A stretch of DNA of 64,000 bases from Flavihumibacter soli (GCF_010692725.1 NZ_JAAFZB010000094.1:1-64000); one strand, 5' to 3'; positions 42,521 through 52,062 are shown, counted from the stretch's first letter. Translations and numbers: made by a program. The notes: generated by a model not told the origin, from the letters alone.

Positions 42521-43213
42521 ATGTCTCCTTCTCAAATCTATGTCATTATCCCTGCCTTTAACGAAAGTACCTCGGTGGGCAAGGTTATCCGTGATATCCC
42601 AAAGAACCTCGTTACTGAAATAATCGTTGTCAATAACGGCTCGACAGATGACACGGCGATGGTGGCAGAGGATGAAGGAGCCACGGTTTTGACAGAGCAT
42701 CGCAAAGGCTATGGACATGCATGCCTCAAAGGTATGGCTTACATTGCGCCGGTGGCACGTGATAACGACATCGTTGTTTTCCTCGATGGCGACTATTCTG
42801 ATTTCCCGCAGGAAATGGAGAAACTGGTAACACCGATATCTGAAGACCATGCCGACATGGTTATCGGTTCCAGGGCCAATGCGAACCGCGAGTCGGGTTC
42901 CATGCTCCCGCAACAGGTCTTCGGCAACTGGCTCTCAACGCGACTGATCAGGTTGCTCTATAATGTTGAGTTTTCCGATCTCGGACCTTTCAGAGCTATT
43001 CGATGGTCTGCACTGCAGCAGATCAATATGCAGGATAAAACCTTTGGCTGGACCGTGGAAATGCAGGTCAAGGCTGCCAGGCTGAAACTGCGCTGCCGGG
43101 AAGTTCCGGTAAGCTACCGCAAAAGGATCGGCATCAGTAAAGTGTCCGGGACATTTAAAGGAACGATACTTGCGGGTTATAAAATCCTGTTCACCATCTT
43201 CAAAAATCTTTAA
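42521..43213 (+). CDS. GT2 glycosyltransferase, DPM1/UDP-sugar: polyprenyl-P transferase-like
   Basis: A 230-residue soluble GT-A enzyme. YVIIPAFNESTSVGKVIRDI (about 7-26), NNGSTDDT, and VFLDGDYSDFPQEM (about 88-101) are the nucleotide-sugar and metal sites; the late segment GPFRAIRWSAL carries acceptor contacts. The type resembles dolichol-phosphate mannose synthase or DUF-like GT2 family members that load polyprenyl phosphate. Together with a second GT2 enzyme downstream and the GT39 enzyme upstream it could build a lipid-linked glycan. Confidence 0.82.
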   Translation: MSPSQIYVIIPAFNESTSVGKVIRDIPKNLVTEIIVVNNGSTDDTAMVAEDEGATVLTEHRKGYGHACLKGMAYIAPVARDNDIVVFLDGDYSDFPQEMEKLVTPISEDHADMVIGSRANANRESGSMLPQQVFGNWLSTRLIRLLYNVEFSDLGPFRAIRWSALQQINMQDKTFGWTVEMQVKAARLKLRCREVPVSYRKRIGISKVSGTFKGTILAGYKILFTIFKNL

Positions 43214-43220
43214 CATCGCT

Positions 43221-44723
43221 ATGTGGGAAACAATCGTGCTCATACTGTATTCTGTATCGATGTTTTTCATAGCACTTTTCAGCATCGGCCAGTTGGGATT
43301 GCTGATACTGTTTCTTCGTAACCGGAAAAAGAAGCATAGCCCTCTCATTGATATCACGCTGCCGCAGGTCACTGTACAGCTTCCCATCTATAATGAACGC
43401 TACGTTGTAAAAGGACTTCTGCAGGCCGTAGCAGGATTGAATTATCCCAGAGAAAAACTGCAGATCCAGGTCCTTGACGATTCGACGGATGAAACACGGG
43501 ATATTTGCCGGAAGCAGGTCGATTTGCTTGTTTCCCGGGGCTTTAACATCGAGTACCGGCATCGTCGTAACCGCACCGGCTATAAGGCAGGTGCATTGCA
43601 GGAAGGATTAGCTACAGCCCGGGGTGAATTCATTACGATCTTTGACGCCGACTTCATACCTGAATCGGATTTCCTGGTCAAAACCCTTCCCTATTTTACT
43701 AATGAAGATACTGGCCTGGTGCAAACCCGATGGGGACATATCAATGGCTCGCAATCATGGCTTACCCGGGTGCAGGAACTCGGACTGAACGGTCATTTCA
43801 TTATTGACCAGGAAGGCCGCGATAAATCCGGGCTATTCATCAATTTCAACGGCACCGCCGGCATCTGGCGTAAAAGCTGCATCCTCGACGCCGGGGGCTG
43901 GCATTACGATACGCTGACGGAAGATCTTGATCTTAGCTACCGGGCGCAGCTGAAAGGCTGGAAACTGCATTATTGCGCCGACATCGTCACTCCTGCCGAA
44001 CTGCCGTTTCTCCTGAGTTCCCTGCGCACCCAGCAATTCCGGTGGATCAAGGGCGGGATCGAAACCTCCAAAAAGATCATCGGGAATTTATGGAAAAGCA
44101 GCCATTCCTTACGGGTAAAACTCTTCGGCTCGTTCCACCTGCTGGGCAATTATGTCTATCTGTTCATTTTAGCCAGCAGCATACTCAGTGTTCCGGTCAT
44201 GTTCATCAAACATACCACACCGGGACTGGAGGTGTTCTTCACGCTGAACTCGCTCTTTTTTATTGTATTCATCATCAACTTTAGCTACTGCTTCACGACG
44301 ATATTTGTTATCCGTAACAATGTGAGTGAATCATTGCGCGAAGTTGCAGCAGTGTTCCCGATGGCTATGCTTGTCTCCCTGGGAATGTCATATCATAATT
44401 CTATAGCAGTACTGCAGGGTGTCAGTGGCCGGAAGACAGAATTTGTCCGCACCCCTAAACTTCAGCGATCTTCCGAATCAGAAGGATATAACGATGAACG
44501 GTCTTTACTATCCGAACTGCCGGAAACGATTCTATTTGTATACTTCCTGTGCGCGGTGATTGCAGGAATCTATTTCCGGGATATTGCCTTCATTCCTTAC
44601 CATCTTATCATGCTGTTTGGCTTCGGTGTGATCTTATACTATGCCTTTCAGCAATCGAGGAAGCTGTCAATTACTACCCTAAAAAAGAACAGCGACAGAA
44701 CTAAATCTATCGCTGTCGATTAA
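43221..44723 (+). CDS. Cellulose-synthase-like membrane GT2 glycosyltransferase
   Basis: About 500 residues: one N-terminal helix (IVLILYSVSMFFIALFSIG), a GT-A domain with PIYNERYVVKGLL, DDSTDET, FDADFIPE (DxD), TEDLDLSYR (catalytic Asp) and QQFRWIKG (QxxRW), then four or five C-terminal helices. This is the processive-type beta-glycosyltransferase family (glucomannan/cellulose-like or hyaluronan-like synthases). No BcsB or PilZ gene is present, so cellulose is unlikely; donor unknown. Start set at MWETIVLILYS (43221), 7 bases after the preceding stop; 17 upstream residues in the longer frame are not credible. Confidence 0.85.
   Translation: MWETIVLILYSVSMFFIALFSIGQLGLLILFLRNRKKKHSPLIDITLPQVTVQLPIYNERYVVKGLLQAVAGLNYPREKLQIQVLDDSTDETRDICRKQVDLLVSRGFNIEYRHRRNRTGYKAGALQEGLATARGEFITIFDADFIPESDFLVKTLPYFTNEDTGLVQTRWGHINGSQSWLTRVQELGLNGHFIIDQEGRDKSGLFINFNGTAGIWRKSCILDAGGWHYDTLTEDLDLSYRAQLKGWKLHYCADIVTPAELPFLLSSLRTQQFRWIKGGIETSKKIIGNLWKSSHSLRVKLFGSFHLLGNYVYLFILASSILSVPVMFIKHTTPGLEVFFTLNSLFFIVFIINFSYCFTTIFVIRNNVSESLREVAAVFPMAMLVSLGMSYHNSIAVLQGVSGRKTEFVRTPKLQRSSESEGYNDERSLLSELPETILFVYFLCAVIAGIYFRDIAFIPYHLIMLFGFGVILYYAFQQSRKLSITTLKKNSDRTKSIAVD
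44681..44716 (-). terminator. Candidate terminator of the CBS-like gene, inside the GT2 3' end
   Basis: ACAGCGA (44689-44695) and TCGCTGT (44710-44716) form a stem; on the minus strand it is followed by TTCTTTTTT. It lies in the last codons of the convergent GT2 gene. Confidence 0.4.
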
Positions 44724-44750
44724 TTGCTTATAATAACGCTTCTTAGCAGC

Positions 44751-46112
44751 TTACAGGGAAATTGCGCTGAGGATATCATACTGCGTGATGATCTCGATCT
44801 TTCCTTCCTGATCTTCAACCAGCACTGCCGTGTTGTCTTTATTGATCATGCCGGAGATCTTATCAATCGAGGTATTCAGGTCAACAAAGGGAAAGGATGG
44901 CGTCATGATCTCTTTCACGCTGCTTGCCTTTGCCGTAGGGTTTTCCATGACCGAATTCAAAATATCACTTTCAGTGATCTTGCCAACGATCATACCCTGC
45001 TGTGTAACCGGTATCTGGGAAATATTGAGTGTCTTAATTGAGGTAATCGCTTCCAGGATGGTCTTCTCACAGTCAATGGTCACCATCTCCTGGTGTTCCC
45101 TCTTAGCTAAAATAGAACCGGCAGTCAGCTTTTCATCCGTTAAAAATCCACGCTCACGCAGCCAGTCCTCGTTGAACATCTTACCCATATAGCGCGAACC
45201 ATGATCCGGAAAAATGATCACCACTACATCGCTCTCACTTAATTCATCCTTCAGCTGCAACAAGCCGGCTACCGCAGATCCCGAGGAGTTACCGGCAAAA
45301 ATGCCTTCCTTGAGACTGATATCCCGGGTCATCAGGGCAGCATCCTTATCGGTCACTTTTTCAAACCGGTCGATCAGGCTGAAGTCTACGTTAGCCGGCA
45401 GGAAATCTTCACCGATTCCTTCCGTGATGTAGGGATAGATCTCGTTCTTATCAAACACACCGGTTTCCTTGTATTTCTTGAATACAGATCCGTAGGTATC
45501 AATTCCCCATACCTTAATATTCGGGTTCTTCTCCTTCAGAAATCTCGCAGTACCTGAAACGGTCCCCCCGGTACCAACACCTACTACCAGGTGCGTGATC
45601 TTACCTTCAGTTTGTTCCCAGATCTCAGGACCCGTCGACTCGTAGTGAGCCTGCGAGTTGGAAAGGTTGTCATACTGGTTAGGCTTCCATGAATTCGGCA
45701 CTTCAGCTTCAAGGCGTGTCGATACGGAATAATAAGACCTTGGGTCTTCAGGATCTACGTTTGTCGGGCAAACAATGACTTCCGCTCCAAAGGCACGCAA
45801 TGCATCAGCTTTTTCTTTAGATTGCTTATCCGTAGTGGTGAAGATACATTTGTATCCTTTGATGATTGCAGTCATCGCCAGGCCCATCCCGGTATTACCA
45901 GAAGTCCCTTCAATGATGGTTCCTCCCGGTTTCAGCTTACCTGACTTCTCTGCGTCTTCAATCATCTTTACCGCCATCCGGTCCTTTATAGAATTACCAG
46001 GGTTGGTCGTTTCGATTTTCGCCAGGACTGTTGCTTTAACGTCCTTCGTAACGTTGTTTAGTTTTACCATTGGTGTATTACCGATGGTTTCAAGAATATT
46101 GTTATACCACAT
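44751..46112 (-). CDS. Cystathionine beta-synthase-like PLP enzyme with CBS pair
   Basis: A 453-residue fold-type II PLP enzyme of the cysteine synthase family. NPGNSIKDRMAVKMI (about 36-50) has the PLP Lys; GTSGNTGMGLA (about 69-79) binds the substrate carboxylate; GVGTGGTVSGTAR (about 178-190) holds the phosphate. Residues ~340-453 form two CBS domains (GMIVGKITESDILNS, DNTAVLVEDQEGKIEIITQ), a regulatory module that binds S-adenosylmethionine in animal CBS. It should make cystathionine from serine and homocysteine, or cysteine by sulfhydrylation. No sulfur pathway neighbours are in the window. Confidence 0.9.
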   Translation of the reverse strand: MWYNNILETIGNTPMVKLNNVTKDVKATVLAKIETTNPGNSIKDRMAVKMIEDAEKSGKLKPGGTIIEGTSGNTGMGLAMTAIIKGYKCIFTTTDKQSKEKADALRAFGAEVIVCPTNVDPEDPRSYYSVSTRLEAEVPNSWKPNQYDNLSNSQAHYESTGPEIWEQTEGKITHLVVGVGTGGTVSGTARFLKEKNPNIKVWGIDTYGSVFKKYKETGVFDKNEIYPYITEGIGEDFLPANVDFSLIDRFEKVTDKDAALMTRDISLKEGIFAGNSSGSAVAGLLQLKDELSESDVVVIIFPDHGSRYMGKMFNEDWLRERGFLTDEKLTAGSILAKREHQEMVTIDCEKTILEAITSIKTLNISQIPVTQQGMIVGKITESDILNSVMENPTAKASSVKEIMTPSFPFVDLNTSIDKISGMINKDNTAVLVEDQEGKIEIITQYDILSAISL

Positions 46113-46259
46113 GTTAGTATTGAGTAGTTAGTACTTAGTATTTAGATTTGAGACTTTAGATGTGAGATTTGAGACTTTAGATAAGAACTTAGTTTGAGAT
46201 ATAAGATAATTATGAATGATCTACCCTATATCTAAATACTTAGTACTAAGTACTGAGTA
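46113..46259. repeat. Intergenic repeat of TACTTAGTA words with a long inverted pair
   Basis: AGTACTTAGTATTTAGAT (46130-46147) and ATCTAAATACTTAGTACT (46230-46247) pair as an 18-bp inverted repeat with one mismatch. Between them GAGACTTTAGAT occurs twice. No gene. Belongs to the class of locus-specific word repeats described in the findings. Confidence 0.7.
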
Positions 46260-47123
46260 CTAAAATTTCAGATGCTTCACTGTTAGTCCGTTGTTAATTA
46301 ATTGCTTCAATGACTCTATTCCGACCCGAAGATGCGTCTCCACATACTTTTCAGTCACTTTTGAATCGCTCTCCGCGGTTTTAACTCCTTCAGGTATCAT
46401 TGGCTGATCTGACACCAGCAATAAGGCGCCTGTCGGGATCTTATTTGCAAAACCAGTTGTAAAGATAGTGGCTGTTTCCATATCAACAGCCATCGCCCTT
46501 AAACCTTTCAAATATTTTTTAAAGTTTTTGTCGTGCTCCCATACCCGGCGGTTAGTTGTATACACTGTCCCGGTCCAGTAATCACTTGACAGGTCACGAA
46601 TGGTTGTAGAGATCGCTTTCTGCAAGGCGAATGCCGGCAGTGCGGGTACCTCTGGCGGGAAATAATCATTCGACGTTCCCTCACCCCTGATCGCTGCGAT
46701 CGGCAGTATCAGGTCCCCGATCTTATTTTTCTTTTTTAGCCCGCCGCATTTACCTAAAAACAATACAGCTTTTGGTTTAATGGCGCTCAGCAGATCCATC
46801 ATGGTTGCAGCCATCGGGCTGCCCATGCCGAAATTGATGATCGTGATGCCGTTAGCAGTGACACTCTGCATCGGCTTGTTCAGGCCCATGATCGGAGCGT
46901 TGTCATGCCATTCTGAGAATAAAGTCAGATAACCCGAAAAATTAGTCAGCAGGATAAAACCAGTAAACTCATCAAGCGGCCTGCCGGTATAACGGGGAAG
47001 CCAGTTGTTGACGATGTCTTCCTTATTTTTAAGGCCTTTTCTAACGGCCGAGTTAACTTCCTTTACTTTTTTAGCTTGCCTGACAATTTCCGGATCCTGT
47101 TTTACCTCTTTTTCTTCGTTCAT
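46260..47123 (-). CDS. AMP nucleosidase
   Basis: A 287-residue enzyme that splits AMP to adenine and ribose-5-phosphate. GFILLTNFSGYL (about 55-66), FGMGSPMAATMMDL (about 98-111) and LFLGKCGGLKKKNKIGD are AMP nucleosidase signatures, and GMGS resembles the purine-nucleoside phosphorylase phosphate loop. It lacks the large N-terminal domain of E. coli Amn (484 residues), as in the Bacteroidota short form. Lies downstream of clpX but across a terminator. Confidence 0.88.
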   Translation of the reverse strand: MNEEKEVKQDPEIVRQAKKVKEVNSAVRKGLKNKEDIVNNWLPRYTGRPLDEFTGFILLTNFSGYLTLFSEWHDNAPIMGLNKPMQSVTANGITIINFGMGSPMAATMMDLLSAIKPKAVLFLGKCGGLKKKNKIGDLILPIAAIRGEGTSNDYFPPEVPALPAFALQKAISTTIRDLSSDYWTGTVYTTNRRVWEHDKNFKKYLKGLRAMAVDMETATIFTTGFANKIPTGALLLVSDQPMIPEGVKTAESDSKVTEKYVETHLRVGIESLKQLINNGLTVKHLKF

Positions 47124-47228
47124 ATATTAGTCTGATTAGTTAACAATTGCTATTTGTAATATAGGTATTTTGAATTCAGGGCAGTTCAAAATCCTGTTCT
47201 GATTGAATTTTATGATATTATAACAGAA

Positions 47229-47252
47229 CAAAAAACCCCGGTTTCCCGGGGC
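47229..47252 (-). terminator. Intrinsic terminator of clpX
   Basis: CCCCGG (47236-47241) and CCGGGG (47246-47251) with a 4-base loop; read on the minus strand it is followed by TTTTTT. Confidence 0.85.
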
Positions 47253-47256
47253 TTAT

Positions 47257-48492
47257 CTATGCTACTTTTAATTTTTTGATGTCTGATTTTTCAAATTTAT
47301 CCCTGGCGTAGTCGAGCGTTATGTACAGCTCCTTCGTACTTTTTCCCGAAGGTGTTTCGTACATGGCGTCGATCATAATGGCTTCGCAGATGGAACGCAG
47401 CCCACGGGCACCAAGCATAAACTCCATTGCCTTATCGACGATGAACTCCAAAACTTCGCTATCAAACTCAAGTTTCACACCCTCGTATTCAAACAGTTTT
47501 TGATACTGTTTAGTGAGCGAGTTTCTTGGCTCAGTCAGAATGCTCAGTAATGTAGCCCTGTCCAAAGGATTTAAGTGCGTAATAACAGGCAGACGACCGA
47601 TCAGTTCCGGGATCAAGCCGAATGCTTTCAGATCCTGTGGAGTAATGTATTTGTAGAGATTTTTAAGATCTACTTCTACACTATTGTTATCAAACTTATA
47701 ACCAACGGTCTGCGTTCTAAGACGGTTAGCTATCTTCTTTTCGATACCGTCAAAGGCGCCACCGGCGATAAACAGGATATTGCTTGTATTCACAGCGATC
47801 ATTTTCTGATCGGGATGCTTACGCCCTCCCTGTGGTGGAACGTTTACCAGGGTTCCTTCCAGTATCTTCAGCAAAGCCTGCTGAACACCCTCACCTGATA
47901 CATCACGCGTGATAGAAGGATTGTCGCTTTTCCGCGCAATCTTATCTACCTCGTCAATGTAAACGATACCGCGTTCGGCAGCAGCCACATCATAATCAGC
48001 AGCCTGCAGCAGGCGGGTCAGGATGCTTTCAACATCTTCACCCACATAACCGGCTTCTGTCAATACGGTGGCATCGCAGATACAAAAAGGAACATTCAGG
48101 ACTTTAGCGATCGTCTTTGCCAGCAGGGTCTTACCCGTACCAGTCTCGCCAACCATGATGATATTCGACTTCTCTATTTCAACCTCATCCTTTTCAATCT
48201 TCTGGCCTAGTCGCTTATAGTGATTATACACAGCAACCGAAAGCACCTTCTTAGCCTGATCCTGGCCTATTACATACTTGTCCAGGTGGTCCTTGATCTC
48301 AACCGGCTTCAGAAGTGTGACAGACGAATCTGTTTTATTCTTGCGAACGTTCAGCTCTTCCGCCAATATCTGATTTGCCTGGGCTACGCATTTATCACAG
48401 ATGTGTGCGTCAAGCCCGGCGATCAGCATCAGGGTATCCTGCTTGCCCGAACCGCAAAATGAACATTTTATATCTTTGTTATTCTTACTCAT
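47257..48492 (-). CDS. clpX: ATP-dependent Clp protease ATPase ClpX
   Basis: A 411-residue AAA+ unfoldase that feeds substrates to ClpP. N-terminal zinc-binding domain CSFCGSGKQDTLMLIAGL, then HICDKC (four Cys, about 10-36); Walker A GETGTGKTLLA (about 116-126), Walker B IVYIDEVDKIA, and the IGF-like loop for ClpP. Starts with an ATG that shares a base with the clpP stop (TAATG), strongly implying translational coupling. clpP is upstream, tig further up. Confidence 0.97.
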   Translation of the reverse strand: MSKNNKDIKCSFCGSGKQDTLMLIAGLDAHICDKCVAQANQILAEELNVRKNKTDSSVTLLKPVEIKDHLDKYVIGQDQAKKVLSVAVYNHYKRLGQKIEKDEVEIEKSNIIMVGETGTGKTLLAKTIAKVLNVPFCICDATVLTEAGYVGEDVESILTRLLQAADYDVAAAERGIVYIDEVDKIARKSDNPSITRDVSGEGVQQALLKILEGTLVNVPPQGGRKHPDQKMIAVNTSNILFIAGGAFDGIEKKIANRLRTQTVGYKFDNNSVEVDLKNLYKYITPQDLKAFGLIPELIGRLPVITHLNPLDRATLLSILTEPRNSLTKQYQKLFEYEGVKLEFDSEVLEFIVDKAMEFMLGARGLRSICEAIMIDAMYETPSGKSTKELYITLDYARDKFEKSDIKKLKVA

Positions 48493-49193
48493 TATTTCTT
48501 CTCTGCAGTACTTGTCAGTACTTCATCAATCATACCATATTCTTTAGCCTCATGCGCTTTCATCCAGTAATCGCGATCTGAAGCCTTTTCCACCCACTCG
48601 TAACTTTGACCTGAATGGTTTGCAATAATGTCGTAAAGCTCTTTTTTCAATTTAAGCATTTCCCGCAGGTTGATCTCCATATCAGAAGCCACACCCTGCG
48701 CACCGCCTGAAGGCTGATGGATCATCACTCTTGAATGAGGTAACGCAGCTCTTTTGCCTTTAGTACCTGCACATAATAATACAGCAGCCATGGAAGCGGC
48801 CATACCGGTACAAATGGTGGCAACATCAGGAGTTATATACTGCATCGTATCGTAGATACCCAAGCCGGCATATACCGACCCACCCGGTGAGTTGATATAG
48901 ATCTGAATATCGCGCTTGTTATCCGCCGATTGCAAAAACAGCAACTGGGCCTGGATAATGTTTGCGATACCCTCACCTACTGCATCCCCAAGGAAGATGA
49001 TCCGGTCCATCATTAAGCGCGAGAACACGTCCATCTGGGCCACGTTCAGCTGACGCTCTTCAATGATATAAGGTGTCATCGAAACAGGAATGGACGCGGT
49101 GTTAACACGTCCAATAAAACTGTCTACATGCTGACTACCAATTCTGTGGTGTTTTACAGCGTATTTACGGAATTCGTTTTTATCAATGTTCAT
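48492..49193 (-). CDS. clpP: ATP-dependent Clp protease proteolytic subunit ClpP
   Basis: A 233-residue serine protease; forms the degradation chamber of ClpXP. Catalytic Ser in CTGMAASMAA (about 128-137), His in RVMIHQPSGGAQG (about 151-163), Asp in the later EINLREM region. INSPGGSVYAG and the N-terminal axial-loop segment are normal. The N terminus extends ~30 residues before the core, with MTPYIIEERQLN probably the processed start region. Between tig and clpX. Confidence 0.96.
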   Translation of the reverse strand: MNIDKNEFRKYAVKHHRIGSQHVDSFIGRVNTASIPVSMTPYIIEERQLNVAQMDVFSRLMMDRIIFLGDAVGEGIANIIQAQLLFLQSADNKRDIQIYINSPGGSVYAGLGIYDTMQYITPDVATICTGMAASMAAVLLCAGTKGKRAALPHSRVMIHQPSGGAQGVASDMEINLREMLKLKKELYDIIANHSGQSYEWVEKASDRDYWMKAHEAKEYGMIDEVLTSTAEKK

Positions 49194-49347
49194 AGTGTCT
49201 TGCTTGTATATTTAATGGTTAAAATTTGCTTTCTGATCTGAACCTGTTCAACTTCAAGGGCAATTTAACCAATTATACAGGAAATAAAATCGAAGAATTG
49301 CAAGATTTTCCTGCAATACCTATCCCGCTTTCCGCTGCCGCGGCAGC

Positions 49348-50694
49348 TTATCCTAATTCGTTAAACTCTTTATACCCTATTTCTTTTTCCTGAAGTGTTA
49401 CAACAGTTTTCAGATGGTCGAATACATGTTTAGCTTTTACTTCTTCAAAGATCCTGTTCGCGTTTTCTTTTTCCTGCAGAAACTGTACCGTATACTGGCC
49501 CAACTGCTCTTCTGAAACAGGCTGAGGGCTGTACATACGGAACTGTGCATCTAAACGGGCTTTTGCCGCCTGGAAAACCTCTTCGTACTTGATCTCAATC
49601 TTATTATCTTTTATGATCTTATTCTCAATCAGCGTCCATCTCAGGTTGCGGGCGAAATCATCATAACCTTTTTCCAGCTCATCGTCCGTCAGCTTCTCGT
49701 TAGTCGCTTTCAACCATCTTTTCAAAAACTCATCCGGTAAAGGAAGAGTCACCTTATTCAGGCTGAACTCAAAAATATCGTTCTGCAACTTCTGATCAGA
49801 ATTCTGAACCATCATTGATTCCAGTTCTTCCGTGATCTTAGCCCTGAACTCATCTTCTGTCTTAACAACATCTGCTCCAAAAAGCTTATCGTAAAACTCC
49901 TGGTTCAAGTCCCCTTCTTCCAGACGGTTAATATTGCTAACTGTCAGGCGGAAAGAAGATTTTAAATCCTGCGCATCTTCTTCACTGATATTTAATGCCT
50001 TTGCAACCAGTGCAGCATCATTACCCAATGCTTTCTGAATATCAAAAACTACCTCATCATCCTTTTTCAAACCGATTAGAGATTTTTTGATCTCTTCATC
50101 CTTAACCTGGTCTAAACGAATAGTCGCCTTGTTGGTGATTCCGCCTTCAAAAACAGAACCATCAGCAGAAAGTTGCTGCAATTCGGCATAAAGTACGTCA
50201 TTGTCTGCCGATACGTCAGGGTTGGTCATTTTGCCATAGCTCTTACGCAGGTTCGTGATGCGGGAAGCAAGCGTTTCCTCATCAACTTTGATCTTGTAAT
50301 GAGTCAGGGAATCTTTAGAAGAAAAGTCAAGTTCGAAGTCCGGTGCCAGACCAAGTTCATACATGAACTCGAACTCATCGCTGTAATCCCAGTTAAATAC
50401 CTTGGTCTCATCCACTTTCGGAAGCGGCTGACCTAATACTTCCAGGTTGTGCTCTTTGATATAGTTGGTCAATGTATCGTTAAGCATATTGTTGATCTCA
50501 TCAACAAGAATATTTTTACCGTACATCTTTTTAATATGTGAAGCAGGGACCATTCCCGGGCGAAATCCCGGAAGCTTGGCTTTCTTAGCCTGATCTTTAA
50601 TCGCTTTCTCTACACGTGTCTTGTAGTCTTCAGGGTTGATCTTAACCGTAACCACCGAGTTCAGGTTGTCAATTTTGTCCTGTGTGATGTTCAT
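49348..50694 (-). CDS. tig: Trigger factor
   Basis: About 448 residues. Ribosome-associated chaperone with ribosome-binding domain (MNITQDKIDNLNSVVTVKI, then PGFRPGMVP-type signature), a PPIase-like middle domain that in Bacteroidota lacks a clear FKBP active site, and the C-terminal claw. First gene of the tig-clpP-clpX group. Start set at MNITQDKID (50694), directly matching family N termini; the open frame to 50727 adds 11 residues. Confidence 0.93.
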   Translation of the reverse strand: MNITQDKIDNLNSVVTVKINPEDYKTRVEKAIKDQAKKAKLPGFRPGMVPASHIKKMYGKNILVDEINNMLNDTLTNYIKEHNLEVLGQPLPKVDETKVFNWDYSDEFEFMYELGLAPDFELDFSSKDSLTHYKIKVDEETLASRITNLRKSYGKMTNPDVSADNDVLYAELQQLSADGSVFEGGITNKATIRLDQVKDEEIKKSLIGLKKDDEVVFDIQKALGNDAALVAKALNISEEDAQDLKSSFRLTVSNINRLEEGDLNQEFYDKLFGADVVKTEDEFRAKITEELESMMVQNSDQKLQNDIFEFSLNKVTLPLPDEFLKRWLKATNEKLTDDELEKGYDDFARNLRWTLIENKIIKDNKIEIKYEEVFQAAKARLDAQFRMYSPQPVSEEQLGQYTVQFLQEKENANRIFEEVKAKHVFDHLKTVVTLQEKEIGYKEFNELG

Positions 50695-50762
50695 TTTCTG
50701 AGTTTTATGTCGTTTGTGTTTATACAAAAATTCCCCGGGTTATGTAGCCGGGGAATCGATTA

Positions 50763-50847
50763 TGGTGCGGATGGAGGGACTCGAACCCACACGCCGTGAA
50801 GCGCCAGATCCTAAGTCTGGTGCGGCTACCAATTACGCCACATCCGC
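50763..50847 (-). tRNA. tRNA-Leu (TAG anticodon)
   Basis: An 85-base cloverleaf with a long variable arm. Acceptor GCGGATG pairs with CATCCGC, anticodon loop CTTAGGA has anticodon TAG (reads CUN leucine codons), T-loop GGTTCGAGTCC and an encoded CCA end at 50763-50765. It is read from the minus strand, 69 bases before tig. Confidence 0.93.
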
Positions 50848-50977
50848 ATATTTAGGATTATTTTAGGTCGGCAAAACTAAGGTTTTTCTATATTAACGCC
50901 AAATGTTATTCAGTATTAATTTAAAAAAAACTTGCGGCCCACTTTTCACCGCTGACACCCCGCTCAGAATGAACTTA

Positions 50978-51220
50978 TTACGATTTAGCCTCGTTCGCCC
51001 GGTACTTGGCAACAACGGATAAGGCGTGTTTCGAATCAGCCTCCGCGACCATTACCTTAACGGCACCCGTTCCCCCTTCCGTTATATCAAAAGGGAAAAC
51101 CGTACCCGCTTCATTGATCAGGTAGCCTGTGATCCCCTCGTTCTCCAAAAGTGATTTAACCATTTCTGCTTCCCAGCTGGTACCGGAAAATATTTCAACG
51201 GGTTCTTTTTCTTTAGCCAT
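50978..51220 (-). CDS. DUF2007 putative signal-transducing protein
   Basis: An 80-residue cytosolic protein of the DUF2007 family, a small ferredoxin-like fold also found as accessory domains. EIFSGTSWEAEMVKSLLENE (about 9-28) and AVKVMVAEADSKHALSVVA (about 58-76) are typical. Proposed roles in signalling are not proven. Start set at MAKEKEP (51220); the open frame to 51286 overlaps the neighbouring gene. Confidence 0.75.
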   Translation of the reverse strand: MAKEKEPVEIFSGTSWEAEMVKSLLENEGITGYLINEAGTVFPFDITEGGTGAVKVMVAEADSKHALSVVAKYRANEAKS

Positions 51221-51267
51221 GATGCTGTTCTTAGTGATGTTAGTGCAATTCGTGTTTTTAAATATTA

Positions 51268-52062
51268 TTAACCCCCATCTGCGCATAAGGTTTGTAGATA
51301 AGCGGGCGCGTGCAGCAGCCGGCTGCCATACCAGGAAAACATTTCGCCGTCAACAATGCGGATGCTGGCATCCGGGCATATCGCCTTAAATTCCGCTATG
51401 TGTTTCTCTTTAAAAGGGTAAGGCTCAGACGACAGGAAGATGATATCAGGATTAGCGGCCGCAATTTCCGCTGCCTCCAACTCGGGGTACCTGCTTGCTG
51501 TGAACGCATTTTCCCAGCCTGCCTTATTTAAAATATTATTGATAAAAGTATCTGTGCCGGCCGCCATGTAGGGGTTCTTCCAGATAAAATAGGCAACCCG
51601 TCGAGCGGTATCGCGGTTCTGCTGCGACAGCAGGCTGAATTCCTCCCCGATCCGCCTCGCCATCCCTGCGGCTTTTTCTGGTTGCCCGGTTATCGCGCCC
51701 ACGTCGGCGATCATGTCTAGGGAGTCGTCCAGGTCTTTAATATCGCTCATCCAGACCGGAAACTCTGCCATCAGGATTTCCAACTGCTCCTGTTCATTCT
51801 CTTCCTTATTGCCGATGATCAGGTCAGGCTTCAGGCTTCGGATCAACTCCAGGTCCAGTTTCTTCGTCCCACCCACCTTTGTCTTCAGCCGAACCTGCTC
51901 GCCCGGGTGGATACAGAATTTCGTCAACCCAACGATCTTATCCTGCAGACCGAGATCGAATAAGAGTTCTGTCTGTGATGGAACCAGTGAGATAATCCGC
52001 TCCGGCGGATATGAAAGGTTTACCTGCCTGCCCATCTGGTCTGTAAATGTCCGGTTTTGCAT
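51268..52062 (-). CDS. BtuF-like helical backbone metal receptor / substrate-binding protein
   Basis: A 264-residue type III periplasmic binding protein. ERIISLVPSQTELLFDLGL (about 20-38), VGLTKFCIHPGEQV and PDLIIGNKEENEQEQLEIL are typical of corrinoid/iron-siderophore ABC receptors. No clear N-terminal signal peptide is visible in this frame (starts MQNRTFTDQMGRQVNL), so either export uses another start or it acts in the cytosol. No ABC permease or ATPase is beside it. DUF2007 gene downstream. Confidence 0.8.
   Translation of the reverse strand: MQNRTFTDQMGRQVNLSYPPERIISLVPSQTELLFDLGLQDKIVGLTKFCIHPGEQVRLKTKVGGTKKLDLELIRSLKPDLIIGNKEENEQEQLEILMAEFPVWMSDIKDLDDSLDMIADVGAITGQPEKAAGMARRIGEEFSLLSQQNRDTARRVAYFIWKNPYMAAGTDTFINNILNKAGWENAFTASRYPELEAAEIAAANPDIIFLSSEPYPFKEKHIAEFKAICPDASIRIVDGEMFSWYGSRLLHAPAYLQTLCADGG

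Noticed and set aside
46113-46259. An attenuator or riboswitch upstream of the CBS-like gene
   Set aside because: The hairpin consists of TACTTAGTA words and lacks any known riboswitch core; the word-repeat reading is simpler.
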